A stretch of 64,000 bases of DNA from Pyrinomonadaceae bacterium (GCA_021228405.1 JAJQRF010000010.1:1-64000), one strand, 5' to 3'. Shown: positions 48,051 through 58,989, counted from the stretch's first letter. Program-made: numbers and translations. The notes: generated from the letters alone by a model not told the origin.

Positions 48051-49052
48051 ATGATTATTTTCAAAGACAGTAATGGCGAAGTAACGATTGCCGAGGAGCA
48101 GAACGGACTCAAAAAGATTTCCGTCAAACCGAAAAATAATGCCTTTATACCGTTCCGGGAATGTGCGACAAATTATCCTCTTGAACTGATCGAACTGATC
48201 TTTCAAACGAAGGGAGCGGATTATCTGTGCGACGAAGTTCTCAGGGACATTGACAGCAATTATGTTCAGCGCGATCTCGCAGAAGATTTGACCGCTTATT
48301 TTACCGCACAGGATTTCAAGGGCAAAAGGATTCTCGATTTCGGATGCGGCAGCGGAGCTTCGACGATGATCCTGGCGCGGATGTTTCCCGATTCCGAGAT
48401 CGTCGGCATCGAATTAGAAGAAAAATTGCTGAAAATCGCCAAAGCCCGCCTCGAATTTTACCGTTACGACAATATCGAATTTCACACATCGCCCAACGGC
48501 GACGAGCTTCCCGCCAATATCGGCGATTTCGATTTCGTGATTATGAGCGCAGTTTACGAGCATTTACTGCCCGATGAAAGAAGAGCAATTATTCCGAAAA
48601 TTTGGTCGGTCATCAAACCGGACGGTCATTTTTTCCTGAATATGACTCCGCACCGCTGGTTTCCCATCGAACATCACACGACGGGTTTGCCGTTATTAAA
48701 TTATTTTCCGTCAAAACTTGCTTACTTTGTCAGCCGGAAATTTTCCAAGCGGACAAATCCGAACGAGTCGTGGGAAGTGCTCCTGCGGCGCGGCATTCGC
48801 GGGGCGACCGAAAACGAAATTCTCAAGACTTTAAAGCAAACCTCGAATACGCCGATCCTGCTCGAGCCGTCGCAAAAAAACCTGAAAGACCGAATCGATC
48901 TGTGGTATTCGCAACTGAATCAGAAGAATAAAGTCGCCCTGAAAAAAGCACTCAAAACCGTCTTGAAAACCGTCAAACTTTTCAGTGGTATGACGCTGGT
49001 TCCTAACCTTTCGCTCGTTTTCCGCAAGGAAAAAATACGGCTCAGAGATTAA
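48051..49052 (+). CDS. Class I SAM-dependent methyltransferase
   Basis: A 333-residue methyltransferase. Motif I is ILDFGCGSGASTMILA (about 94-109), motif II GIELEEKLL, motif IV FDFVIMSAVYEHLLPDE, then IWSVIKPDGHFFLNMTPHRW. An N-terminal segment of about 85 residues (NNAFIPFRECATNYPLELI) precedes the fold. The overall pattern resembles methyltransferases of surface polysaccharide or lipid synthesis, but nothing nearby supports a substrate. Single-gene unit with a shared terminator. Confidence 0.87.
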   Translation: MIIFKDSNGEVTIAEEQNGLKKISVKPKNNAFIPFRECATNYPLELIELIFQTKGADYLCDEVLRDIDSNYVQRDLAEDLTAYFTAQDFKGKRILDFGCGSGASTMILARMFPDSEIVGIELEEKLLKIAKARLEFYRYDNIEFHTSPNGDELPANIGDFDFVIMSAVYEHLLPDERRAIIPKIWSVIKPDGHFFLNMTPHRWFPIEHHTTGLPLLNYFPSKLAYFVSRKFSKRTNPNESWEVLLRRGIRGATENEILKTLKQTSNTPILLEPSQKNLKDRIDLWYSQLNQKNKVALKKALKTVLKTVKLFSGMTLVPNLSLVFRKEKIRLRD

Positions 49053-49079
49053 TAAAGTTAATTTACATCGAAAAATATC

Positions 49080-49113
49080 AAAAGTCCGATGCGGCAATCA
49101 CATCGGACTTTTA
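49080..49113. terminator. Bidirectional terminator between methyltransferase and carB
   Basis: AAAAGTCCGATG pairs with CATCGGACTTTT around a 9-nt loop. A and T runs on both sides serve both convergent genes. Confidence 0.9.
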
Positions 49114-49132
49114 ACTTAGCTCTTTTCCGGCT

Positions 49133-52100
49133 TTACTCGGCTGTCAGACGTTTGCTGTTGTGAATTTCCTGCAAGCTTCTGACCTTGATCTTTTCCTGAT
49201 TCTTTTTCGTCGCGATCGCTTCGATCAACGCTTCGGCTCCGGTCATCGTCGTGACGGTCGGAACATTGAACTGTAACGCAGATTTGCGAATCGCCTGTTC
49301 GTCGTAATGCGAGGTTCTGCCCAGAGGCGTGTTGATGACGAGCGCGATTTCGCCTTGTTTGATGTAATCGGCGATGTTCGGGCGACCTTCGTTGACCTTG
49401 AAAACGGTTTCGCATTCCAAGCCGACTTCCTGAAGGCGTTTGGTCGTGCCGTAGGTGGCGACGAGTTCAAAGCCGAGTCTGTTCAATCTTCGCGCCAGGA
49501 TTACAGCTTGTCCCTTATCGGAATCATTGACTGAAATAAAGGCTTTGCCCTCCATCGGCAAGGTTAAAAACGCGCCTTCCATCGCTTTCCCGTAGGCTTC
49601 GCCGAAGGTTTCGCCGACTCCCATTACTTCGCCCGTCGAGTGCATTTCGGGTCCGAGAATCGGGTCAACGCCCGCGAATTTTTTGAATGGGAAAACGGGT
49701 GATTTGACGAAGATTTTCGGAACGGGCAAAACGTCGGGCAAGTTAAAATCTTCCAGCTTTTTCGCGCCCGACATAATCAACGACGCAATTTTTGCCAGCG
49801 GAACGCCCGTCGCTTTTGCCACGAACGGAACGGTTCTCGATGCGCGCGGATTTACTTCGATAACATAAACGCGGTCGTCCTTGATCGCCAATTGCAGGTT
49901 CATCAAACCGATAACTTTCAAGGCTTTAGCGAGATTTCGCGTGTAATGCCTGATGGTTTCGAGATGTTCCTCGGCGATTTTCTGCGCGGGCAAAACCGAC
50001 GAAGAATCGCCCGAATGGATTCCCGCTTCTTCGATGTGTTCCTGAATTCCGCAGATGACGACCGCCGTTTCGTCTGCCAATGCGTCAACGTCTATTTCGA
50101 CGGCGCGTTCCAGAAATTTATCAATTAAAATTGGCTTTTCGGGCGAAGCGTCAACCGCCGAACGCATATAATCGTTGAGCGTCTGCTCGTCGTAAACGAT
50201 CGCCATCGCGCGACCGCCCAAGACGAACGAAGGACGCACGACAACGGGATAGCCGAGTTTGTTCGCAATCGCTTTCGCTTCTTCGGGCGACACGGCAGTG
50301 CCGTTGGCGGGTTGCGGAATGTTCAATTCCTGAAGTAATGCGCTGAATCGTTTGCGGTCTTCCGCCAGATCGATCGAATCGGGCGACGTGCCGATGATCG
50401 GAACTCCGGCGTGGTGCAATCTGTCCGCCAGATTGAGCGGCGTTTGACCGCCGAACTGGACGATCACGCCTTCGGGTTGTTCGGTTTCGACGATGTTCAT
50501 CACGTCTTCAAATGTCAAAGGCTCGAAATAAAGTCTGTCCGAAGTATCGTAATCGGTCGAAACGGTTTCGGGATTGCAGTTGACCATAATCGTTTCAAAA
50601 TCCGCATCGCGCAATGCAAACGAAGCGTGACAACAGCAGTAATCAAACTCGATTCCCTGCCCGATGCGGTTCGGTCCCGAACCCAAGATCATAATCTTTC
50701 TGCGCTCGGTCGGTTCGGCTTCGTTTTCTTCTTCATACGTCGAATACATATACGGCGTATTCGATTCAAACTCCGCGCCGCAGGTGTCAACGCGTTTGTA
50801 AACGGGCGAAATATTCAGGTTTTTGCGCCGTTCGCGCACCAATTCCTCGGTCGAATTCGTGAGATATGAAATGCGTCTGTCCGACAGTGCAAACTCTTTC
50901 GCCATCCGCAAAACTTCGCTCGGCACATCGTTCAGATTGCGTCCGTCGATGCGCGCCTGTAATTGCATAACTTCCTGCAATTGTTCCAAAAACCAGGGAT
51001 CGATCCTGGTCAAACGATGGATTTCGGCAATCGAAAACCCGTTTCTTAAAGCGTAGGTCAGGTATGAAAAACGGTTGGAATTGGGACGCGCAAGCTTTTG
51101 CTGTAAAACGTGATCGGGAACGCCTTCGAGCCGCAGAGGTTTAACGGCTTCGAGCGAACGCAAGCCTTTGAAAAGAGATTCCTTGAACGTGCGTCCGATC
51201 GCCATTACTTCGCCGACCGATTTCATCTGCGTTCCGAGAACGTCTTCCGAGCCGGGAAATTTCTCGAACGCCCATTTCGGGATTTTTGTAACGACGTAAT
51301 CGATAGTCGGTTCAAAGCTGGCGGGAGTTTTTCTGGTAATGTCGTTCGGAATTTCGTCCAGCGTGTAGCCGACCGCAAGTTTGGCGGCGATCTTCGCGAT
51401 CGGGAAACCCGTCGCTTTCGATGCCAGCGCACTTGAACGCGACACACGCGGATTCATTTCGATGATGCGCACGTCGCCGTTTTCAGGATTGACGGCGAAT
51501 TGGATATTCGAGCCGCCCGTTTCCACGCCGACTTTGCGGATGCACGCGATCGACATATCACGCAAACGTTGATATTCAACGTCCGTCAGGGTTTGCGCGG
51601 GCGCGACCGTGATCGAATCGCCCGTATGAACGCCCATCGGGTCGAAATTTTCGATCGAACAGATGATGACGACGTTATCGTTCAGATCGCGCATCACTTC
51701 GAGCTCGTATTCCTTCCAGCCGAGAATCGATTCTTCGATCAAAACCTGTGAGATCGGCGATGCCGACAACCCGCGCTCGACGATTTCCTCGAATTCTTCG
51801 GGATTGTATGCCGTTCCGCCGCCCGTTCCGCCCAATGTGAACGCCGGACGAATGATCGCCGGATAACCGATTTCGTCAACGATCTTTTTAGCTTCTTCCC
51901 AAGTATGTGCGAAACCGCCTTTGGCGGACGGAATCCCGATCTCGTCCATCGCTTCCTTGAAAAGTTCGCGGTCTTCGCCGACCTTGATCGATTCGACGTT
52001 TGCGCCGATCAGCTTCACGCCGAATTTGTCTAAAATTCCCTTTTCAAAGAGTTCGACCGAAAGATTCAAACCCGTCTGACCGCCGACTGTCGGAAGAAGC

Positions 52101-52354
52101 GCGTCGGGGCGTTCTTTTTCGATAATGGCTGAAACGGTTTCGACCGTTAACGGCTCGATGTATGTTTTGTCGGCAATTTCCGGGTCGGTCATGATCGTCG
52201 CCGGATTTGAATTGACTAAAATGACCTCGAAACCCTCCTGGCGAAGTGCGCGGCAAGCCTGCGTTCCCGAATAATCGAACTCGCAAGCCTGACCGATGAC
52301 AATGGGACCCGAGCCGATGATTAAAATTTTCTTGATGTCTGTGCGTTTTGGCAT
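49133..52354 (-). CDS. carB: Carbamoyl-phosphate synthase large subunit
   Basis: A 1073-residue protein of normal CarB length. It makes carbamoyl phosphate for pyrimidines and Arg, using ammonia from the small subunit. First ATP-grasp half: [49 protein letters not shown]. Second half from about 560: [54 protein letters not shown]. The C-terminal allosteric MGS-like domain is at about 940-1073. No carA is adjacent. Arg made via carbamoyl phosphate would also feed the cyanophycin route. Confidence 0.98.
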   Translation of the reverse strand: MPKRTDIKKILIIGSGPIVIGQACEFDYSGTQACRALRQEGFEVILVNSNPATIMTDPEIADKTYIEPLTVETVSAIIEKERPDALLPTVGGQTGLNLSVELFEKGILDKFGVKLIGANVESIKVGEDRELFKEAMDEIGIPSAKGGFAHTWEEAKKIVDEIGYPAIIRPAFTLGGTGGGTAYNPEEFEEIVERGLSASPISQVLIEESILGWKEYELEVMRDLNDNVVIICSIENFDPMGVHTGDSITVAPAQTLTDVEYQRLRDMSIACIRKVGVETGGSNIQFAVNPENGDVRIIEMNPRVSRSSALASKATGFPIAKIAAKLAVGYTLDEIPNDITRKTPASFEPTIDYVVTKIPKWAFEKFPGSEDVLGTQMKSVGEVMAIGRTFKESLFKGLRSLEAVKPLRLEGVPDHVLQQKLARPNSNRFSYLTYALRNGFSIAEIHRLTRIDPWFLEQLQEVMQLQARIDGRNLNDVPSEVLRMAKEFALSDRRISYLTNSTEELVRERRKNLNISPVYKRVDTCGAEFESNTPYMYSTYEEENEAEPTERRKIMILGSGPNRIGQGIEFDYCCCHASFALRDADFETIMVNCNPETVSTDYDTSDRLYFEPLTFEDVMNIVETEQPEGVIVQFGGQTPLNLADRLHHAGVPIIGTSPDSIDLAEDRKRFSALLQELNIPQPANGTAVSPEEAKAIANKLGYPVVVRPSFVLGGRAMAIVYDEQTLNDYMRSAVDASPEKPILIDKFLERAVEIDVDALADETAVVICGIQEHIEEAGIHSGDSSSVLPAQKIAEEHLETIRHYTRNLAKALKVIGLMNLQLAIKDDRVYVIEVNPRASRTVPFVAKATGVPLAKIASLIMSGAKKLEDFNLPDVLPVPKIFVKSPVFPFKKFAGVDPILGPEMHSTGEVMGVGETFGEAYGKAMEGAFLTLPMEGKAFISVNDSDKGQAVILARRLNRLGFELVATYGTTKRLQEVGLECETVFKVNEGRPNIADYIKQGEIALVINTPLGRTSHYDEQAIRKSALQFNVPTVTTMTGAEALIEAIATKKNQEKIKVRSLQEIHNSKRLTAE

Positions 52355-52812
52355 TGATGTAATGAAAAGTTTTCAAAAATTATAACTCATAACCAAATCT
52401 TCCGAAAATATCGGTTCATCAAAAAATTATCCGCATTTTTTGATAATCCTGTAATTTTTCAGGCGAAAAAAACACAATTAATCAGAGAATCTTTCCCAAG
52501 ACATCCGCGGCTGAAAATTAATCGTGAGCGCGGAAATCCTTCGGAAAGTTTTTTGAATCTGTGCGCTAAAAATGCACGTAATCTGATACAGGAACGGCTT
52601 GTGTTTTGAAACTCTTCTTGATTTTGCCGCTTAAGATCGCGACTCGGAACGTTTGAGTTGATGTTTACGACAACTTTTGTTTTTTTTGCGTTGGAAATCA
52701 CAAAATACATATACAATATTCGGCTTTCCGTGTTATCGTTTTCCCACACAGCTCAAAACGCGGCTTTACCTGACTTTTTATTGAAAAAATTCTTAAGGAG
52801 AAGAACTATTTT
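52355..52812. other. 458-bp intergenic region between carB and the C11 peptidase
   Basis: Divergent promoter region. An open frame over 52459-52749 on the minus strand has no family resemblance and no ribosome binding site, so I do not call it. AAGGAG lies before the C11 start. No repeat found. Confidence 0.5.
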
Positions 52813-54546
52813 ATGGCTGAAAAAAAAGAATGGACGATCATGGTCTATATGGCTGGGGACAATAATCTGAGTGAAGATATGATTACTGCTCTCAAGGGAA
52901 TGATGGGTTTCGGCGAATCGGCAAACATCAATCTGGTCGCGCTTTATGACGGATGTTACCCTTTTGCACCGATCAAATTTTATAATTTTACGAAAACGGC
53001 TCTCCGCACTTCCGCCCGGCGCGGAAACCGTGATCTCCTCGATGATTTTCAGGACGAACTCGAAGAAAAAACGCCGCCAAGCACCGATGCCGCGCGAATT
53101 TCGGCAACCGATGCGGAAAAAACACCGGAAACAAAATCGGTATTAAACCACGAACTTCTCAAACTGGAACATTTCGTTCCGTTGGTTATGAAAAAATTTC
53201 CGGCTGAAAAATATGCTCTCATTCTTTCCGGGCACAGCGACGGTGTGATCGGCAGGCGTTTACTGCCCGACGGCGACACCGACGTGAAGCTGAACCTCAT
53301 CAGTCTGCGCAAAATTATGGAACGAGTTTTGGGCAAACTCGAAAAGGATAAAAACGGGAAACGCCGTAAATTCGATATTATCGGCTTCGACGGCTGTCTG
53401 ATGGGAATGATCGAAGTCGGCTTCGAGATGCGTTCGATCGCCAAATATATGGTTGCCTCGCAAGGAAATATCCCGACCTCGGGCTGGGTTTACGAGGATA
53501 TGCTTGCCGAATTAATCAGCAAAGAAGGCAAAATCGAACCGAAGGAACTCGTAATTTCGATGGTTGACAGCTACGTTGATTATAACGAAGATTTTGCGAT
53601 CGGCGGTCGCTCGGTCAATATCAGCGCGTGCGATCTGCAAACACTTTACGGTGCAGACTCGATCTATCAGCAGATTTTGAGGCTCGCCAGACTGTTTCTC
53701 GATATTCTCAATCTGCCTGTCAGCCTCGAAAAGGCAAAGGAAAATTCCGAAAACGGCAACGGGGATTCCGCCGCGAAAGACCCCGAATTGACCGATGAAC
53801 AAAAACGGACTTTTGCCGAAAATCTGGTCATCCGCGAAAAATTCATCGATTGGATGATCCTGAGCCATTACCGTTCGCAGACATTTATGCACAGCCAGGC
53901 GGTCGACGTGATCGATTTTACCTATAATATCCTGCTTCATTTCCGCAAATGGCAGGCTGAAAATGAAATTATCGGAACGATCCGCACGGAAGGCGGAAAC
54001 AAAAAGAGCACCAACCGAACCGTCAATAAAATTCAAGACCGGATCGAAGAAATTTTCACGGAGTTCATCAACATCAACGAATCGATCAGAAAGGAAAACC
54101 AGGCTTATATTCTGCGGTCGTGTTCAATCGGGGCTGAATACCAGTTTTCGCAGGGCGTTTCGCTTTTTCTGCCGTGGTCGCGAATGGCTTACAATATGCT
54201 CAAAAACCGCTATTCTCAGCTCAATTTCAACGATGATGAAGCGTGGCTTAATTTTATCGATAAACTGACGGCACTGACGATGCGGGCTTTCCACGAAGAA
54301 CCGCTTTTCAACGAAAACATCAGTTCGCTCTACGACCTGCCTTTTTCAAAGATCAGTCACCGCGAAGTCGGCGGTCGTGAGGTCGGCGGTCGTGAGGTTG
54401 GCGGTCGCGAAGTCGGTGGTCGCGAGGTTGGCGGCAGAGGCATTTCAGATGAATTTTATTTCTACTTTTCGCAGTTTAGAAACTATCGACCCGACGTGTT
54501 CAAGAAGGTTTATGTTGACCGGGACAGCTTTATTAAAAATACTTAA
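52813..54546 (+). CDS. Clostripain-type C11 cysteine peptidase
   Basis: A 577-residue clan CD peptidase. KEWTIMVYMAGDNNLSEDM opens the C11 fold; the catalytic His is H141 in ILSGHSDG and the catalytic Cys is C195 in FDGCLMGMIEVGFE; VASQGNIPTSGWVYEDML follows. No signal peptide is seen, so it is probably cytoplasmic, unlike secreted clostripain. Near the C-terminus (517-541) five exact copies of REVGG are encoded by 15-bp repeats. The 3' end overlaps the start of the TPR-CHAT gene by 35 bp, which suggests coupled translation and joint action. Confidence 0.9.
   Translation: MAEKKEWTIMVYMAGDNNLSEDMITALKGMMGFGESANINLVALYDGCYPFAPIKFYNFTKTALRTSARRGNRDLLDDFQDELEEKTPPSTDAARISATDAEKTPETKSVLNHELLKLEHFVPLVMKKFPAEKYALILSGHSDGVIGRRLLPDGDTDVKLNLISLRKIMERVLGKLEKDKNGKRRKFDIIGFDGCLMGMIEVGFEMRSIAKYMVASQGNIPTSGWVYEDMLAELISKEGKIEPKELVISMVDSYVDYNEDFAIGGRSVNISACDLQTLYGADSIYQQILRLARLFLDILNLPVSLEKAKENSENGNGDSAAKDPELTDEQKRTFAENLVIREKFIDWMILSHYRSQTFMHSQAVDVIDFTYNILLHFRKWQAENEIIGTIRTEGGNKKSTNRTVNKIQDRIEEIFTEFININESIRKENQAYILRSCSIGAEYQFSQGVSLFLPWSRMAYNMLKNRYSQLNFNDDEAWLNFIDKLTALTMRAFHEEPLFNENISSLYDLPFSKISHREVGGREVGGREVGGREVGGREVGGRGISDEFYFYFSQFRNYRPDVFKKVYVDRDSFIKNT
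54361..54435 (+). repeat. Five 15-bp coding repeats (REVGG)
   Basis: Units at 54361, 54376, 54391, 54406 and 54421, consensus CGCGAGGTCGGCGGT. They differ only at synonymous sites, so all five encode REVGG exactly. Confidence 0.95.
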
Positions 54547-57500
54547 AACTTTGTTTCTTTTGTCTTTTTTCGTCACGCTTCCAACGATCTGTTTTACTTC
54601 AAACATTTATGCCGCAACGCCGAATGAAACTGAAATAAAACAGATCGAGGATGAAGCCGGACAATTAGCGTCGGTATGGAATGAGAATTCCTACCGGCGC
54701 GCCTTTACGCTCTTTCAAAAATCCGCCCGGAGCTGGCGCGAAAACGGAAATTACCGCAAATACGCCGAATGCTTGCGTGAAGCCGCCCGTTTGAGTATGA
54801 GTTTGAACGAACCGTCGGAAGCCTGGGAAATCCTGAATGAAGCCCTGCTTGCCGAACGAAAAGCCGGAAATGTCGGCGGCGAATCCGAAACTCTTTCAGC
54901 CCTGACACTGATCGCGCTCTGGAAAAAAGACCTCAAATCCGCTGAAAAACTGCAAAAGGAAGCGGTTAGTTCAAGCGAGATCAGCAAACAGCCCGCGGCA
55001 ATTGCCAAAGCCGCTTTTGCTTCAGCCGAATTTTTTTACCGTAACCAGCGCAATCTGCCGTTAATGAACTCGTTGCAGGAAAAATCGCTGCAATTCTTCC
55101 GCGAAGCCGACGATCTTTCGGGACAATCGCAAACTTTAACGATGCTCGCATATACGGCAGTAATGAATAACGACCGGGCGAAGGGTCAGGTTTACGCCGC
55201 CGAAGCCATCGAACTGGCGCGCAAAAATAACAATCAGAGAGATTTGGCTTTCGCGCTCATCGCTTCGGGCGATGCACGGCAACGGATGGGAAACTGGGAA
55301 GAATCATTTGAGGCTTTTAAGGAAGCGGAATCGATCTATCCCGAAAATCTCGACCACACGGAAAAAGCCATTCTTTATGTCCGATTCGGTTTTCATTTCG
55401 AGGCTTTCGGCGACCTTATTCAGGCACGTTCGTATTTCCAGAAAGCCCGTGAATTATTCATCAAAAGCGGAAATTTATACGGAAATTCGGAATTAGCGAC
55501 GCGAGTCGGGCAGATTTCCCTGCAATTGGGTGAAAAAAATCAAGCCCTCGCCAATTTTAACGAAGGGCTCGAAATCGGCTTGCAGGCAAACGATAAATAT
55601 TCGATGGCTTATGCTTTTGAAAATATCGGCGAATTGTATTTTGCCGACGGCAACCAGCAAAATGCGCTCACTTATTATCAAAAGGCTCTGATTAATTTTA
55701 ATACGATCGGCATCAAACACGCCGTCGCATCTGTCAAGGAAAAGATCGGGAAACTTTATTTACAGCAGAACAATTTCAGAAACGCCGAACGTTTTTTTAA
55801 CGAAGCTTTACAAGTTCATCGTGAGATCAGCAGTAAAAACGGGCAAGCCTCCAGTTTCTACAATCTCGCGAAAATGTATCAAGCCGAACAAAATTACGAA
55901 GCCGGTCTGCAAAACATCGAAAATTGTTTGAAACTTACCGACAATATCCAGAATCAAACTGCCAACCGCAAACTGCGGCAGAGTTTTATGGCTGATATTT
56001 TCGACCGTCACGAATTGTATATCGAGCTTTTAATGCACAAGCACCGACAGTTTAACGATCGGAATTACGCGCTTTCCGCTCTGCAAGCGGCGGAAAAATC
56101 GCGGGCAAGAGCCTTTTTGGAAAATCTGTATTTTGCCGAAGCCGATTTTTTCAAAGATGCCGACGCGGATACCGTCAAACGCGAAAACGAAATCCGCGTT
56201 TTGCTCAATGAAAAAGCCGATATTCTGACCGATTTGTTAAGCCAGAACGCCGCCGCAAACGAAACAGAAAAGATCAGCGGAGAGATCAACGAGCTCGAAA
56301 ACGAAATCGAGGAGATCAAAGCCAAACTAAAACAGCAAAGCCCTCTATATTCGGCAATAAAAAATCCGGCTCCATTCGATATTTCCGAATTTCAGCAAAA
56401 TATCTTGGATGAAGATTCGATACTGCTGGAATTTTCCTTCGGCAAAAACGAAAGCTATCTGTGGCTTATTGAAAAAGATTCTTTCAGTTCCTACGTTCTG
56501 CCGCCGCGTCGGGAAATGGAAATTCACATCGGCAAACTGCGCGAATTGCTCAATTCGCGGGAGATGAAAAAGGATGAAACTTTGGAAGATTTTCAAAAAA
56601 GATCGCAAGAAGCCGAAATTCTGTATCAAACCGAATCACGCACCTTGAGCGATCAGCTTTTGGGACAGATCGCAGATAAAATCGCCCGTAAAAGATTGAT
56701 CGTTATTCCCGACGGAAATCTTCATTATTTTCCGCTTTCGGCGTTGCCATTCCCGAACTCAAGCTCCGACGAACCGCTCCTGACCACCAACGAAACCGTC
56801 TATGCGCCATCGGCACAAACACTCTTGACGCTTGAAAAAAGTCGCCGGGCATATGAAACGCCGAAAAATCTCCTGATCTTCTCAGACCCGATCTTCACTG
56901 CCGGAGATGCGCGTTTCCCGGCTTTTGCCAGAGTTCCCGATTCAAACATCGAAACGGCGCAAAAGGAAAATTTCCGCTATGTCCGGTCGCTCAATTCGCT
57001 TCAGCGTTTAAGAGGTTCAAAAACCGAAAGCGATTCGATCCTCGAAATTGTCGGTTCTTCAAAGACCGACAGTTTTTCGGGTTTTGATGCGAGCCGTGAA
57101 CAATTGCTGAAAACCAATGTCGGCAATTACAAGATCATTCATTTTGCAACCCACGGATTGACCGATGAAAATCGTCCCGAACTTTCCGGCATCGTGCTTT
57201 CACGCTTCGACGAAAAAGGTCAAAAACGCGATGAATTTTTTCGGATGCACGACATTTACGGGCTTACTCTGAATGCCGATCTGGTTGTCCTGAGCGCGTG
57301 TGAAACGGGTGTCGGCAAAGAAGTAAAAGGTGATGGTTTGATGAGTTTGAACAACGCTTTTCTGCAAACCGGCGCAAAAACGGTGATGGCAAGTCTTTGG
57401 AAGGTCGAAGATACGGCGACGCTTGAACTGATGAAAAGTTTCTACGCCGGAATCGCGAATGAAAATCTGACTCCGTCGCAATCGCTCCGCCAAGCCCAAT

Positions 57501-57697
57501 TAAAATTGCGGCAAAATCCTCAATACAAATCGCCTTTCATCTGGGCGGCTTTTACCGTCAACGGAGATTTTAGAAATATTCCGAAAATCTCCGGCAACTT
57601 TGGAAGCTCAAATTATGTTTTAGCCTTTATTCCTTTGATGCTCGTCGGATTTTATCTTTTCCGTAAACGGAAACTTTTCTTTCGGCGTTCACGCTGA
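54512..57697 (+). CDS. Membrane-anchored TPR-CHAT protein
   Basis: A 1061-residue protein. Signal or anchor helix at about 9-30 (LKTLFLLSFFVTLPTICF). About ten tetratricopeptide repeats fill 50-530 (for example AYAFENIGELYFADGNQQNA, ASSFYNLAKMYQAEQNYEAG). A coiled coil lies near 555-610. The caspase-like CHAT domain covers about 690-1020 with catalytic His881 (IIHFATHGL) and Cys930 (VVLSACETGVG), followed by MASLWKVEDTAT and SPFIWAAFTVNGD. A C-terminal membrane helix (YVLAFIPLMLVGFYLF) and a basic tail end it. ATG 54512 has AGAAGG upstream and overlaps the C11 gene by 35 bp. An exported, membrane-bound peptidase is inferred. Confidence 0.9.
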   Translation: MLTGTALLKILKTLFLLSFFVTLPTICFTSNIYAATPNETEIKQIEDEAGQLASVWNENSYRRAFTLFQKSARSWRENGNYRKYAECLREAARLSMSLNEPSEAWEILNEALLAERKAGNVGGESETLSALTLIALWKKDLKSAEKLQKEAVSSSEISKQPAAIAKAAFASAEFFYRNQRNLPLMNSLQEKSLQFFREADDLSGQSQTLTMLAYTAVMNNDRAKGQVYAAEAIELARKNNNQRDLAFALIASGDARQRMGNWEESFEAFKEAESIYPENLDHTEKAILYVRFGFHFEAFGDLIQARSYFQKARELFIKSGNLYGNSELATRVGQISLQLGEKNQALANFNEGLEIGLQANDKYSMAYAFENIGELYFADGNQQNALTYYQKALINFNTIGIKHAVASVKEKIGKLYLQQNNFRNAERFFNEALQVHREISSKNGQASSFYNLAKMYQAEQNYEAGLQNIENCLKLTDNIQNQTANRKLRQSFMADIFDRHELYIELLMHKHRQFNDRNYALSALQAAEKSRARAFLENLYFAEADFFKDADADTVKRENEIRVLLNEKADILTDLLSQNAAANETEKISGEINELENEIEEIKAKLKQQSPLYSAIKNPAPFDISEFQQNILDEDSILLEFSFGKNESYLWLIEKDSFSSYVLPPRREMEIHIGKLRELLNSREMKKDETLEDFQKRSQEAEILYQTESRTLSDQLLGQIADKIARKRLIVIPDGNLHYFPLSALPFPNSSSDEPLLTTNETVYAPSAQTLLTLEKSRRAYETPKNLLIFSDPIFTAGDARFPAFARVPDSNIETAQKENFRYVRSLNSLQRLRGSKTESDSILEIVGSSKTDSFSGFDASREQLLKTNVGNYKIIHFATHGLTDENRPELSGIVLSRFDEKGQKRDEFFRMHDIYGLTLNADLVVLSACETGVGKEVKGDGLMSLNNAFLQTGAKTVMASLWKVEDTATLELMKSFYAGIANENLTPSQSLRQAQLKLRQNPQYKSPFIWAAFTVNGDFRNIPKISGNFGSSNYVLAFIPLMLVGFYLFRKRKLFFRRSR

Positions 57698-57789
57698 TTT
57701 CAGTTAGTTTTAATTTAAAGAATTTATTGACTCGAAATATCGATTTAGCGAATATATATCTGATCCACTTTTACCGATCAACCGAATAT

Positions 57790-58932
57790 ATGAAAAGATT
57801 TTTTTATTGCCTCTTTCTCGTTATCGCTTTTTTTGCCTTGAATGTTCACGCGCAAAACCAGAAAGCCGCCGACTTTTACAATCGCGGACTCGACCTGCAA
57901 AATGCGGGAAATCTTGACGCGGCTCTCGCGGAATATGAAAAAGCGATTGCCGAATATCCGAAATATGCCGATGCTTACAACAACCGCGCAAATATCAAAT
58001 ATTCACGCGGCGACATTGAAGGCGCACTCGCCGAATACACGAGAATTCTGCAAATCGATCCGAAATACTCGATCGGCTATTACAATCGCGGCGTAATGTA
58101 TCTGGAAAAACAGGATTTCGATGCCGCGATCAACGATTTCACAAAAACCATCGAAGCGATCCCTCAATACGCAATGGCATATAACAACCGAGGCAACGCC
58201 AGAAAAAGCAAAAAAGACTTTGAGGGCGCAATGGCTGATTACAGCAAAGCCATCGAACTTTTTCCGAAAATTTTTGAAGGATATTACAATCGCGGCATCC
58301 TGAAACAGGAACAAAACGACATTCAGGGTTCGATTCTCGATTTTTCGCAGGCGATAAAAATCCGTCCCGATTACGTCGAAGCGATCGCCGCCCGCGCCTA
58401 TTCGTATAAACTCAAAAAGGATTTTGCCAGTGCGATCTTAAATTACAATAACGCGATCAAATTAAACCCGAACGAATCGACTTATTATCTTTATCGCGCG
58501 CTCTGCCAAATGGAACGCGGAAACAAAGATTCGGCTCTCGAAGATTTTAAGAAAGCTTCCGAACTGAACCCGACCGACCCGACCCCCTATATCAGTTTGG
58601 CAATGATCTACTCGGAAAATAAACAAAACGACCTGGCAATCGAAAATTTCTCGAAAGTGATCGAATTAAAACCGACGGAAACATTCGCCTATATGAATCG
58701 GGCGATCTTGTTTGAAGAAAAAAAGGAATTTGCCAAAGCGAGTGCCGATTACACTAAAACGATTGAAATAGACCCGGCAAATGCGCAGGCGTATGCTCGC
58801 CGCGGATTGATCGAACTCAAGCAAAACCGCCGGGCGGAAGCCCGCAAGGATTTGGAAAAAGCGATCCAACTCGACCCGAATTTGAAAAAGGATTACGAAG
58901 CCTTTCTGATCGAAGCCAAAAAGACGAAATAA
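57790..58932 (+). CDS. Secreted TPR protein
   Basis: A 380-residue protein with signal peptide MKRFFYCLFLVIAFFALNVHA and about ten canonical 34-residue TPR units (for example AYNNRANIKYSRGDIEGALA, AYNNRGNARKSKKDFEGAMA). It has no other domain, so it is probably a periplasmic or surface scaffold. The ATG at 57790 begins the signal peptide; a TTG 63 bp upstream is unlikely. It follows the TPR-CHAT gene by 92 bp on the same strand and a strong terminator closes the set. Confidence 0.9.
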   Translation: MKRFFYCLFLVIAFFALNVHAQNQKAADFYNRGLDLQNAGNLDAALAEYEKAIAEYPKYADAYNNRANIKYSRGDIEGALAEYTRILQIDPKYSIGYYNRGVMYLEKQDFDAAINDFTKTIEAIPQYAMAYNNRGNARKSKKDFEGAMADYSKAIELFPKIFEGYYNRGILKQEQNDIQGSILDFSQAIKIRPDYVEAIAARAYSYKLKKDFASAILNYNNAIKLNPNESTYYLYRALCQMERGNKDSALEDFKKASELNPTDPTPYISLAMIYSENKQNDLAIENFSKVIELKPTETFAYMNRAILFEEKKEFAKASADYTKTIEIDPANAQAYARRGLIELKQNRRAEARKDLEKAIQLDPNLKKDYEAFLIEAKKTK

Positions 58933-58934
58933 TA

Positions 58935-58974
58935 AAAAGAGGCTGAGTTTCTGTTAAAAAAACTCAGCCTCTTT
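58935..58974. terminator. Bidirectional terminator
   Basis: AAAAGAGGCTGAGTTT pairs with AAACTCAGCCTCTTTT (16-bp perfect stem, 8-nt loop). It ends the rightward TPR gene and the leftward haloperoxidase gene. Confidence 0.93.
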
Positions 58975-58989
58975 TCGATTTACGGTAAA

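Noticed and set aside
47913-48206. 97-codon minus strand frame at the methyltransferase start
   Set aside because: It overlaps a convincing methyltransferase gene on the other strand and has no motif.
52459-52749. 96-codon minus strand frame in the carB/C11 gap
   Set aside because: No family resemblance, no ribosome binding site, and residue composition like random AT-rich DNA.
54377-54511. Upstream extension of the TPR-CHAT gene
   Set aside because: These 45 codons read the REVGG repeats of the C11 gene in another frame; a proper ribosome binding site and export signal start at 54512.
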